The notes beneath the pieces were generated by a model that saw only the letters and a list, made by a program, of their open reading frames with translations, was not told the DNA's origin and ran no database searches. Below are positions 1-5,897 of a DNA stretch of 6,499 nt, piece by piece. This DNA comes from Oscillospiraceae bacterium. GTDB lineage: Bacteria; Bacillota; Clostridia; Oscillospirales; Oscillospiraceae. The translations under genes were made by a program, and so were the position numbers. The DNA lies in the NCBI GenBank assembly GCA_031288675.1, contig JAITQY010000042.1, positions 1 to 6,499 of the forward strand, read 5' to 3'. How positions within the stretch are numbered: the first letter of the stretch is position 1; the number at the start of each line of letters is the position of its first letter.

Positions 1-352
1 CTCCGCGCCATCGCGGAAGAAGCGATGCGTGAACATTGATTGTGCCGAATCTTGGCACATCTATAAAACTTTGCGGCAGAATTTTTCCGTATGCCACAAC
101 GACGGCGATGTCAGGGGCAATTCGCTTCAAAACCTGCTCCGCTTCGCCGTCAGAGAACGCAGCTAGTTGATATAAGGGGATATTATGCTCCTGCGCAAGT
201 TGTTTGACAGGACACGGGATAAGTTTCATCCCGCGTCCCTTAGGTTTGTCCGGTTGGCAGAACACTGTCGCAATCTCGTGTGTTCCGTCCTCTAATAGCT
301 CTGCCAGACTTGCCGCCGCAAACTCCGGCGTACCCATAAATACGATCTTCAT
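1..352 (-). CDS. fmt: methionyl-tRNA formyltransferase, N-terminal 117 residues (runs off left edge)
   Basis: Fmt transfers a formyl group from 10-formyl-tetrahydrofolate to the amino group of initiator Met-tRNA in the cytoplasm. Reading down from the ATG at 352-350, the protein opens MKIVFMGTPEFA, the standard Fmt start and first strand of the Rossmann-like fold. Residues 34-50 contain PDKPKGRGMKLIPCPVK, the family's tRNA-binding loop region. Residues 105-117 read INVHASLLPRWRG and include N106 and H108, two of the three catalytic residues in the E. coli numbering. The third, an aspartate near residue 144, and the C-terminal anticodon-side domain lie outside the window. The start codon overlaps the stop of the upstream membrane-protein gene by four bases (ATGA), implying translational coupling. 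No frameshift is visible. Identity is secure; only completeness is unknown. Confidence 0.96.
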   Translation of the reverse strand, partial: MKIVFMGTPEFAAASLAELLEDGTHEIATVFCQPDKPKGRGMKLIPCPVKQLAQEHNIPLYQLAAFSDGEAEQVLKRIAPDIAVVVAYGKILPQSFIDVPRFGTINVHASLLPRWRG

Positions 353-639
353 AGTACCGATAATGCCGTCAAAACCCTATATATTATTGCGGCTATAGTC
401 ACGATAACGAGCGGAATGTTAGTCTTTTTTGACGGCAATACTGCACAAATCAGCCCAAGCGTCGCAATCGCCACACCCCAAAAATCAATAGTAGCCCCCT
501 TACCGTAAATGCAAGAGGTTATCAGCATAACGTTTATTACCGCGCCGAACAGCCGGAAAAAAAAATGTCTTATTACTCCAGGCGGCGGGTCATCCGCGAA
601 TTTTTCATACTTAGGTTTTGTTTCAAACTCGTTGTTCAT
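349..639 (-). CDS. small membrane protein of unknown function between def and fmt (96 aa)
   Basis: I do not recognise the family. The 96-residue product has a polar, charged N-terminus (residues 1-22, with a DDPPPG turn at 16-21) followed by three hydrophobic stretches at about 25-45, 51-69 and 74-95. The short KKTN loop at 71-74 suggests a compact three-helix inner-membrane protein with no cleavable signal. The gene is real on several grounds. It has a perfect AAGGAGG ribosome-binding site five bases before the ATG, it starts 21 bases after the def stop, and its TGA overlaps the fmt ATG as ATGA. It therefore sits in the def-fmt transcript and is probably translated in step with fmt. No catalytic or metal-binding motif is visible. 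A role in formyl-methionine metabolism is only a guess from position; a bystander membrane protein is equally possible. Confidence 0.85.
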   Translation of the reverse strand: MNNEFETKPKYEKFADDPPPGVIRHFFFRLFGAVINVMLITSCIYGKGATIDFWGVAIATLGLICAVLPSKKTNIPLVIVTIAAIIYRVLTALSVL

Positions 640-644
640 TGTTG

Positions 645-651
645 CCTCCTT
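645..651 (-). promoter_or_regulatory. ribosome-binding site of the small membrane-protein gene
   Basis: The minus strand reads AAGGAGG followed by CAACA and then ATG at 639. This is a full-strength Shine-Dalgarno sequence at ideal spacing. It fixes the start codon and argues that this short reading frame is a genuine gene. Confidence 0.85.
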
Positions 652-660
652 GAGTTACGG

Positions 661-1230
661 TTACCAGCTTCGGACTCTGCGCGAACCCGCAGCGGCTTTA
701 GCCTCCTTGCGGCGTTTGGAAAGCTCACGCTCACGCGCGAACATTACTTCTTCGATTTCCTTTTCAGATAAATATTTTCCGGCAAGTTTAGTAAACAGCT
801 GACCGTTCAGATGGTCGATTTCGTGCTGAACCGCGCGGGCAAGAAAATTATCCGAAACGTCAAGCTCAAACGGTTTCCCGCTTCGGTCCTGCGCCTTGAC
901 CTTTACATATTTAGGACGCTTAACCATAGCCCAAACGTCCGGAACGCTCAGGCAGCCTTCCACTTCCTCTTCCGTTTCGTCGGAATAGCTGATTATCTCC
1001 GGATTGACAAGCTCTATCGTCACGTCCTCCGCTCCGGATATGTCCGTAACGACGATGGCGCGGCGCAATATCCCAACCTGCGGCGCGGCAAGCCCCATGC
1101 CCTCATTATAGTCGTTTGTCTCTTTAAGATCGTCTAAAAGCGAATGTAAACGCGCATCAAAGTCCGTGACTTCACGGCTTATACGCAGCAACGCTTTATC
1201 TCCATGCTTCAAAACATTGCGCAGTCCCAT
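661..1230 (-). CDS. def: peptide deformylase (189 aa)
   Basis: Peptide deformylase hydrolyses the N-formyl group from the first methionine of nascent proteins, acting at the ribosome exit. All three family motifs are present: GMGLAAPQ at residues 44-51 (motif 1), EGCLS at 91-95 with the metal ligand C93 (motif 2), and QHEIDHLNG at 135-143 with metal ligands H136 and H140 and catalytic E137 (motif 3). At 189 residues the protein is longer than many bacterial homologues. The extra length is a charged, Lys/Arg/Ala-rich tail from about residue 158 onward; E. coli Def uses its C-terminal helix to bind the ribosome, and this tail could do the same. The start is supported by a GGAGG five bases upstream and a consensus promoter about 30 bases upstream. 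It is the first gene of a def-membrane protein-fmt cluster. Confidence 0.97.
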   Translation of the reverse strand: MGLRNVLKHGDKALLRISREVTDFDARLHSLLDDLKETNDYNEGMGLAAPQVGILRRAIVVTDISGAEDVTIELVNPEIISYSDETEEEVEGCLSVPDVWAMVKRPKYVKVKAQDRSGKPFELDVSDNFLARAVQHEIDHLNGQLFTKLAGKYLSEKEIEEVMFARERELSKRRKEAKAAAGSRRVRSW

Positions 1231-1234
1231 TAGT

Positions 1235-1240
1235 ACCTCC
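1235..1240 (-). promoter_or_regulatory. ribosome-binding site of def
   Basis: The minus strand reads GGAGGT, with five bases between GGAGG and the def ATG at 1230. The strong match confirms the chosen start. Confidence 0.85.
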
Positions 1241-1260
1241 GATTATTGAATAACAGAACT

Positions 1261-1289
1261 ATTATAACACTTTCAGCATTTGATGTCAA
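1261..1289 (-). promoter_or_regulatory. consensus sigma-A promoter for the def cluster
   Basis: On the minus strand, TTGACA (1289-1284) and TATAAT (1266-1261) are both perfect matches to the vegetative consensus and are separated by exactly 17 bases. A TG one base before the -10 box makes it an extended -10 as well. The sequence further upstream is AT-rich (about 1300-1350) and could act as an UP element. Transcription should begin near 1254, giving a leader of about 24 bases. A promoter this close to consensus implies strong growth-phase expression, which fits essential translation genes. Confidence 0.9.
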
Positions 1290-1393
1290 GCGGTTAGTGA
1301 ATAGTTTATAATGTAATTATCTGCTATATATCGACGAAATAATATTTTTTTACAATGCTTTGCAGAGCGAAAAATTATTCGTAATGTTGCTAC

Positions 1394-1424
1394 AGTCCGC
1401 CGAACACTGTTCGGCGGACTTTTT
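1394..1424 (+). terminator. perfect 12-bp hairpin followed by a T-tract (intrinsic terminator on the plus strand)
   Basis: AGTCCGCCGAAC (1394-1405) and GTTCGGCGGACT (1409-1420) are exact inverted repeats with an ACT loop, followed on the plus strand by TTTT (1421-1424, five T's counting base 1420). That is the form of a Rho-independent terminator reading left to right. Read on the minus strand, the hairpin sits 11 bases after the acyl-CoA synthetase stop and is preceded by AAAAA, but is followed by GTAGCAAC with no T-tract. It may still end or stabilise the synthetase message, but its best orientation is toward transcription coming from the left, where no plus-strand gene is seen. Confidence 0.75.
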
Positions 1425-1431
1425 ACGGTCT

Positions 1432-3105
1432 TTAATTGCTGACCTGCTTTTCTACGACACTTCCCCCGGCATAGATTTCACGCAGTTTAGGCTTTTCAAT
1501 TTTTCCTGTAGGATTACGCGGTACCGGCGCAAAGATGATTTTCCTCGGGCGCTTATAGCGGGGCAAATCCGCACAGAACGCCTGAATATCATCCTCAGTG
1601 CACTTCGCACCGGGCTTTAGCTCAATTATTGCCGCGGCGATTTCGCCAAGTCTGTCATCCGGAAGCCCGATTACCGCAACATCTTTGATTGCATCGTTTC
1701 CGCGCAGAAAGTCCTCAATTTGTACCGGATAGAGGTTTTCTCCGCCGGTGATGATTACGTCTTTTTTGCGGTCAACAAGGAAGATAAATCCGTCATCGTC
1801 CTCGCGTGCCATATCGCCTGTGATAAGCCAGCCGTCGCCGGTAAGTATTTCCGCGGTCGCCTCAGGATTTTTGTAATATTCTTTCATAACGCCGTCACCG
1901 CGCACGGCAAGCTCGCCTACTTCTCCGCGCGTGACGGTTTCACGCCGTTCGTCAACTATTTTTGTTTCCCAAAGATAACCGGCTTTCCCGATTGCGCCGA
2001 CTTTGTGAACATTCTCTGTGCCAAGATGTACGCAGCCCGGACCGATACTTTCGCTGAGTCCGTAGTTTGTGTCGTAAGCGTGGTGCGGGAATTTCTGTTT
2101 CCAGCGTTTGATAAGACTTGGCGGAACCGGCTGCGCTCCGATGTGCATCAATCTCCACCGTGATAAATCTTTTCCGGCAAGATCAATGTCTCCGCGGTCG
2201 ATAGCGTCAAGAATGTCCTGCGCCCACGGCACAAGCAACCAAACAATGGACGCCCGCTCGTTAGCCGCCGCGTCAATTATCCAGGAAGGTTTTGCGCCCT
2301 TGAGTATAACGCCCTTGCTTCCGGAAAGCAGACTTCCGAACCAGTGCATCTTTGCGCCGGTGTGGTACAGCGGCGGAATACACAGGAACACGTCTTCACG
2401 CGTTTGGGCGTGGTGCGCTTGCTCTGCTTTACACGCCATAGTCAATGACCGGTGTGCGTGCAGAATGGCTTTAGGAAAACCGGTAGTACCGCTGCTGAAA
2501 TAGATTGCGGCGTTATCTTCCGGGTTCAGCTCATACCCCAAATTCGGCTTTTTGGAAGGATACTTTGCGATTTCCGCATCCGCCGGAACACTGAAGTTTG
2601 GGCAATCACATACTCCTGTGAACAGTGTGGGTATGCTGCGCATTCCGACAACGATGTTAGCTGAGCCGTCTGCGGCGGCATACGGCTTTAAGCGCTCAAT
2701 AAACTCTGCGCCGAAGAACAGCAACGCAATGTCTGCAAGGTCAAGACAGTAGCCGATTTCATCAGAAGCATAACGGAAATTGAGCGGCACTGCAAGGCAG
2801 CCGGCTTTGAGGATTCCAAAGTAAATCGGCAGCCACTCAAGGCTGTTCATCATTAGAATAGCGATTTTATCGTCCTTACCGTAACCTTTATTGATTAGAA
2901 GATTAGCGATACGATTCGCTTCATCGTCAAACTCTTTCCATGTCATCTCACGGCGGTATGCGTCCGCGAACGGATCAGACATAACAAGCTCAGCCTCTTT
3001 CCATCCGGCATTGTCAGTTTCCCATTTTTCAGGGTTAAGCTCTACAAGGGCGGTATCGTCAGCCCACAACTGAGCGTTGCGCTCCAAGAAATTCGTGATT
3101 ACCAT
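1432..3105 (-). CDS. acyl-CoA synthetase (AMP-forming), ANL superfamily (557 aa)
   Basis: The enzyme activates a carboxylic acid, probably a fatty acid, with ATP to an acyl-adenylate and then transfers it to coenzyme A in the cytoplasm. The superfamily motifs appear in order: the phosphate-binding loop FSSGTTGFPK at residues 203-212, YGLSES at 348-353, TGD at 429-431, DRKKDVIITGGEN at 445-457 (hinge and A8 region), and NPTGKIEK at 531-538 with the adenylation lysine K535. Length is normal and both N- and C-terminal domains are complete. The chain length of the substrate cannot be told from sequence; crotonobetaine-, medium- and long-chain ligases all resemble it. Residues 24-52 form a Trp/Glu-rich insertion between the first strand and the MTWKEFD segment. 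It has its own promoter and appears monocistronic, divergent from the germination operon. The AAAGGAG ribosome-binding site lies 11 bases before the ATG, slightly far. Confidence 0.92.
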   Translation of the reverse strand: MVITNFLERNAQLWADDTALVELNPEKWETDNAGWKEAELVMSDPFADAYRREMTWKEFDDEANRIANLLINKGYGKDDKIAILMMNSLEWLPIYFGILKAGCLAVPLNFRYASDEIGYCLDLADIALLFFGAEFIERLKPYAAADGSANIVVGMRSIPTLFTGVCDCPNFSVPADAEIAKYPSKKPNLGYELNPEDNAAIYFSSGTTGFPKAILHAHRSLTMACKAEQAHHAQTREDVFLCIPPLYHTGAKMHWFGSLLSGSKGVILKGAKPSWIIDAAANERASIVWLLVPWAQDILDAIDRGDIDLAGKDLSRWRLMHIGAQPVPPSLIKRWKQKFPHHAYDTNYGLSESIGPGCVHLGTENVHKVGAIGKAGYLWETKIVDERRETVTRGEVGELAVRGDGVMKEYYKNPEATAEILTGDGWLITGDMAREDDDGFIFLVDRKKDVIITGGENLYPVQIEDFLRGNDAIKDVAVIGLPDDRLGEIAAAIIELKPGAKCTEDDIQAFCADLPRYKRPRKIIFAPVPRNPTGKIEKPKLREIYAGGSVVEKQVSN

Positions 3106-3116
3106 ATGTATCAGCG

Positions 3117-3123
3117 CTCCTTT
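3117..3123 (-). promoter_or_regulatory. ribosome-binding site of the acyl-CoA synthetase gene
   Basis: The minus strand reads AAAGGAG, ending 11 bases before the ATG at 3105. The core is good but spacing is longer than the usual 5-9. No better in-frame start is visible nearby, so the ATG is kept. Confidence 0.65.
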
Positions 3124-3141
3124 AATTCTTTAACGCAGTAA

Positions 3142-3170
3142 AGTATAACACACTTTGCCGGGCTTGTCAA
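3142..3170 (-). promoter_or_regulatory. near-consensus sigma-A promoter for the acyl-CoA synthetase gene
   Basis: On the minus strand, TTGACA (3170-3165) is perfect and TATACT (3147-3142) matches five of six positions, with a 17-base spacer. A TG one base upstream of the -10 box again gives an extended -10. The predicted start is near 3135 and the leader about 30 bases. The spacer ends AAAGTGTGT, resembling the AAAGTGT at the end of the def promoter spacer. Confidence 0.88.
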
Positions 3171-3262
3171 GAGGCAATTTAAGGTTCTGCGTCTAATTTT
3201 ATTATGACGGCTTTTGGACATATGGCACACACGGAGCATTATTCAGCCGCGATGATATTTTG

Positions 3263-3292
3263 GTATAAATCTTGGAAATCTTTCGCATAATA
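3263..3292 (+). promoter_or_regulatory. candidate sigma-G (forespore) promoter of the ger operon
   Basis: GTATA (3263-3267) and CATAATA (3286-3292), separated by 18 bases, fit the sigma-G pattern GHATR-N17/18-CATNNTA known from Bacillus. Germination-receptor operons are typically transcribed by sigma-G in the forespore, so the match is in the expected place. Standard geometry puts the transcript start at about 3298-3299, on the GerA start codon. This is a match by eye to a short, degenerate consensus, and the start site is not demonstrated. Confidence 0.6.
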
Positions 3293-3297
3293 CCCAT

Positions 3298-4749
3298 ATG
3301 TTTAAAACAGCTGAAGAAAATTTGAATGCGGTTTCCGCAATTTTTAAGGGTGATAATGATTTTGTAGCCCGTGAATTTGAACTGCCCAACGGCGGTAAAG
3401 GCGCAGCCGTATTCATTGACGGTCTTGCGTCATCTGAAGTCATAAACGACTTTATACTTACGCCGATTATGAACGACCGCCCGATAAGCGTCGGCGAGGC
3501 AGACAGGCTTGATACTATCAAAAAAGCCTCTGAAGTTATCCTTGACGGAGATACCGTTGTCTTCCTTGACGGGTTCGACACGGCGGCTTATTTCAGTACC
3601 AAAGGTTTCCCGAGCCGCAATATTTCCGAGCCGCAGACGGAAACCGTCCTTCGCGGTCCGCGTGAGGGTTTTACGGAATCGCTTCGCACAAATACTGCTC
3701 TCCTGCGCCGCAAGCTGAAAACGCCTGATCTGCGTATGGAAGCAAGCAGGTTAGGCAGCCGCACTAATACAACTGTTTGCCTGTGCTGGATAGACAGCAT
3801 TGCGTCGCCGGATCTGATAAATGAAGTGCGCCGGCGGCTTGACAATATTGATGTTGACGCTATACTCGGAAGCGGATACGTTGAAGAGTTTATTGAAGAC
3901 GAACCTGTTACACCATTTCAAACAGTTGGATATACTGAAAAGCCTGACGTTATCGCCGGTAAGCTGCTGGAAGGTCGGTGTGCGCTAATTGTAGACGGAA
4001 CTCCGTTTGCGCTGACTATGCCGTTCTTGTTTGTAGAGAATTTTCAATCCCCGGAAGATTACGCAATAAGACCGCTTGCGGCGTCTTTTCTGCGTATTAT
4101 AAGGATAATCTCTTTTTTTATAACGCTTGCGCTCCCGGCATTGTATGTTGCTCTTGTAGATTTCCATCCGGAGCTTATCCCAACGACGCTGCTGTATTCC
4201 ATAGCGTCGGCAAGCGAGGGTACGCCGTTTCCCGCTCCCCTTGAAACGGCTGTAATGCTGTTTGTCTTTGAAATCCTGCGTGAAGCCGGTATACGCTTAC
4301 CTAAGCCAACCGGTCAGGCGATAAGCATAGTGGGCGCGCTTGTAATGGGGCAGGCGGCAATTCAAGCCGGAATAGTCGGCGCGCCTGTAGTTATTATCAT
4401 TGCCTTTTGCGCTGTGGCAAGTTTCGTTTCGCCCACTGTAAGCGACAGTGTGAACTTAATGCGGTGGCTGCTGCTGCTGCTTGGTTCAACAATGGGCGGA
4501 TTCGGAGTTCTGCTGGGACTTTTATCTATATATATTCTTTTGGCTTCAATGCAATCTTTCGGTGTAATGTATCTTCATCCGATTGCCCCGTTGTCTTTGC
4601 AAGAACTTGGAGACGTTGGAATACGGGTACCGATGTGGATGTTAAAAAGGCGTCCGTCCGCACTTCATCCGCAGGATAAAATCCGTCAGGCGAATAAAAC
4701 CAAACCTAAGTTCAACGGCGGGATACCGTCTTACGGTAATGAGCAATAA
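3298..4749 (+). CDS. gerA: spore germination protein, GerA family (A subunit of a germinant receptor, 483 aa)
   Basis: This is the A subunit of a nutrient receptor in the inner spore membrane; GerA-family subunits are thought to form the ion-conducting part of the complex. Residues 1-260 are a soluble cytoplasmic domain containing the hallmark EPQTETVLRGPREGF at 111-125 followed by a conserved TN..LLRR segment (131-138). The membrane part follows, with hydrophobic segments at about 265-287, 317-327 (short), 341-360, 361-380 and 388-417. It includes the conserved EGTPFPAPLE (307-316), LREAGIRLP (327-335) and a small-residue-rich run with GQAAIQAG (351-358). A basic C-terminal tail lies after 450. 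Length is normal for the family. The only in-frame ATG near the family's usual N-terminus is at 3298; it has no Shine-Dalgarno, and a TTG at 3322 is a weaker alternative. The paralogue (gerA, gerB, gerK type) cannot be assigned from this subunit; the symbol is generic. Confidence 0.95.
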   Translation: MFKTAEENLNAVSAIFKGDNDFVAREFELPNGGKGAAVFIDGLASSEVINDFILTPIMNDRPISVGEADRLDTIKKASEVILDGDTVVFLDGFDTAAYFSTKGFPSRNISEPQTETVLRGPREGFTESLRTNTALLRRKLKTPDLRMEASRLGSRTNTTVCLCWIDSIASPDLINEVRRRLDNIDVDAILGSGYVEEFIEDEPVTPFQTVGYTEKPDVIAGKLLEGRCALIVDGTPFALTMPFLFVENFQSPEDYAIRPLAASFLRIIRIISFFITLALPALYVALVDFHPELIPTTLLYSIASASEGTPFPAPLETAVMLFVFEILREAGIRLPKPTGQAISIVGALVMGQAAIQAGIVGAPVVIIIAFCAVASFVSPTVSDSVNLMRWLLLLLGSTMGGFGVLLGLLSIYILLASMQSFGVMYLHPIAPLSLQELGDVGIRVPMWMLKRRPSALHPQDKIRQANKTKPKFNGGIPSYGNEQ

Positions 4750-4750
4750 T

Positions 4751-4754
4751 GAGG
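4751..4754 (+). promoter_or_regulatory. ribosome-binding site deciding the gerC start
   Basis: GAGG lies six bases before the ATG at 4761. The earlier in-frame ATG at 4749 overlaps the gerA stop as TAATG but has only a weak GAGCA ahead of it. I therefore prefer the later start, although reinitiation at 4749 is possible. Confidence 0.6.
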
Positions 4755-4760
4755 TATGCT

Positions 4761-5897
4761 ATGAAAAAAGTATTAAGAATATTATGCGCCGCTGTGCTGT
4801 TAAGCATATTCCTGTTTAGCTTCGGTGGGTGCTGGTCGGCGGACGAAATAAATACCAAAGCGATAATTATGGGCATATCGGTTGATTTCGCGGAGGACGG
4901 CGAAAAGTATTTGGTCACGGCTCAAATTGCCGTGCCGTCGCAGTTAAAATCCGATAGTGCCGGTAGTGAAAAAGCGTATATAAATGCCGCCGCCGAAGGC
5001 GCCGGCATTCAGGCAACGCTGCACGAATTTGAATCCAGTCTTTCAAGGAAGATATATACCGGGCACACTGAACTTATTATTTTTAGTGAAGAAGTGGCTA
5101 AGAGCGGACTTAGCCCTGTTTTAGATTACTTTTACCGCTCATCGGAAGCACGGTTTTCTGTACCTATCATTATCGCTGAGGGGAAAGCCGCAGATTTGCT
5201 TGATACAAAAGTTGACTTGGAAAAAATGCCGGTCAGCCGTATTCTCGGCATATTAGCGAATCACGGCTCTGATGTTATTATGTCACAAACGACTATGGGC
5301 GACCTTCTTCGCGAGATGGTTACGAAAAACTCCGCGACCACACTTGCGCTGTTCAGTACAGCAGATGAACGTCCTGCTATGAATAAAGCGGCTGTAATTA
5401 AAGGCGATAAAATGATAGGCAGTCTGTCTATCGAGCAGCAACACTACGAACTGTTGGTAAACGGAGAATATGAAGAGGGCATTATAGTCTGTAAAATTAA
5501 CGATGACAAGGTAGTTTCATTCCGTATAACTAAATGCGTAACGGAACAGGATTTGAAATATGAAAATGGTGAGTTCAGCGTTGATATTGATATTTATATT
5601 ACGGCACAAATATCCGGGGTTACCTTCGGCGGAGAAGAATATACTACCGAAGCCCGCAAAGAGATTGAGCAGATTCTTCATGATTTTGTTACAGACAGAA
5701 TAATGGAAGTACTGCAAATAACTAAAGATATGAACGCTGATACTGTAGGTCTTTGTGAAATGCTGTACAGGAAATACCCGCGCGAAAGCAAAGAGCTTTT
5801 GGAAAACTGGGATGAAAATTATAAAAATTTTCCGATAAATGTTATGGTAAGCGCTAAGCTTACCGCGACCGGAGCCGTACAGGAGCGTATTAAATGA
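4761..5897 (+). CDS. gerC: spore germination lipoprotein, Ger(x)C family (378 aa)
   Basis: This is the lipoprotein subunit of the germinant receptor, expected on the outer face of the inner spore membrane. It begins MKKVLRILC with a hydrophobic segment through about residue 22 and a cysteine at residue 24 in FGGCWS, the lipidation site. The following CWSADEI...AIIMGISVDF region is the classic GerC N-terminal signature. The mature part is soluble, with charged residues throughout and no further membrane helix. The C-terminal LLENWDENYKNFPINVMV (about 345-362 of this start) matches the family's closing W..YF-like segment before the final beta strands. Length is normal. The lipobox has Phe at -3 rather than Leu. 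If the upstream ATG at 4749 is used, the product is 382 residues. It follows gerA with 11 or fewer bases between and overlaps gerB by four bases. Confidence 0.94.
   Translation: MKKVLRILCAAVLLSIFLFSFGGCWSADEINTKAIIMGISVDFAEDGEKYLVTAQIAVPSQLKSDSAGSEKAYINAAAEGAGIQATLHEFESSLSRKIYTGHTELIIFSEEVAKSGLSPVLDYFYRSSEARFSVPIIIAEGKAADLLDTKVDLEKMPVSRILGILANHGSDVIMSQTTMGDLLREMVTKNSATTLALFSTADERPAMNKAAVIKGDKMIGSLSIEQQHYELLVNGEYEEGIIVCKINDDKVVSFRITKCVTEQDLKYENGEFSVDIDIYITAQISGVTFGGEEYTTEARKEIEQILHDFVTDRIMEVLQITKDMNADTVGLCEMLYRKYPRESKELLENWDENYKNFPINVMVSAKLTATGAVQERIK
5881..5885 (+). promoter_or_regulatory. ribosome-binding site of gerB, inside the gerC 3' end
   Basis: AGGAG lies eight bases before the gerB ATG at 5894, within the last codons of gerC. 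With the ATGA overlap it supports coupled translation of the two subunits. Confidence 0.75.

Noticed and set aside
204..398. 64-codon plus-strand open frame opposite fmt
   Set aside because: It is antisense to the clearly recognisable Fmt N-terminus, with no supporting signal.
811..1137. 108-codon plus-strand open frame opposite def
   Set aside because: It is wholly antisense to a motif-complete peptide deformylase and its translation resembles no known family.
1366..1381. Small imperfect palindrome GCGAAAAATTATTCGT upstream of the hairpin
   Set aside because: The stem is only about five base pairs with AT-rich interior; too weak to call a structure or operator on its own.
1360..1620. 86-codon plus-strand open frame running through the hairpin
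   Set aside because: It reads through a perfect terminator hairpin into antisense of the synthetase and has no ribosome-binding site; the hairpin explains the structure better.
1720..2163. 147-codon plus-strand open frame opposite the acyl-CoA synthetase, and others at 2108-2503, 2452-2664 and 2891-3073
   Set aside because: They lie antisense to a gene with all superfamily motifs intact, show no recognisable domain or good ribosome-binding site, and look like by-products of the codon usage of the real gene.
3103..3300. Three CATATG hexamers in the intergenic region (about 3103, 3219 and 3295)
   Set aside because: Short palindromes; two of them merely contain or flank start codons. Spacing is irregular and nothing suggests an operator.
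3243..3581. 112-codon minus-strand open frame opposite the gerA 5' end
   Set aside because: It is antisense to the conserved soluble domain of GerA, Ser-rich and low in recognisable features, with no promoter or ribosome-binding site.
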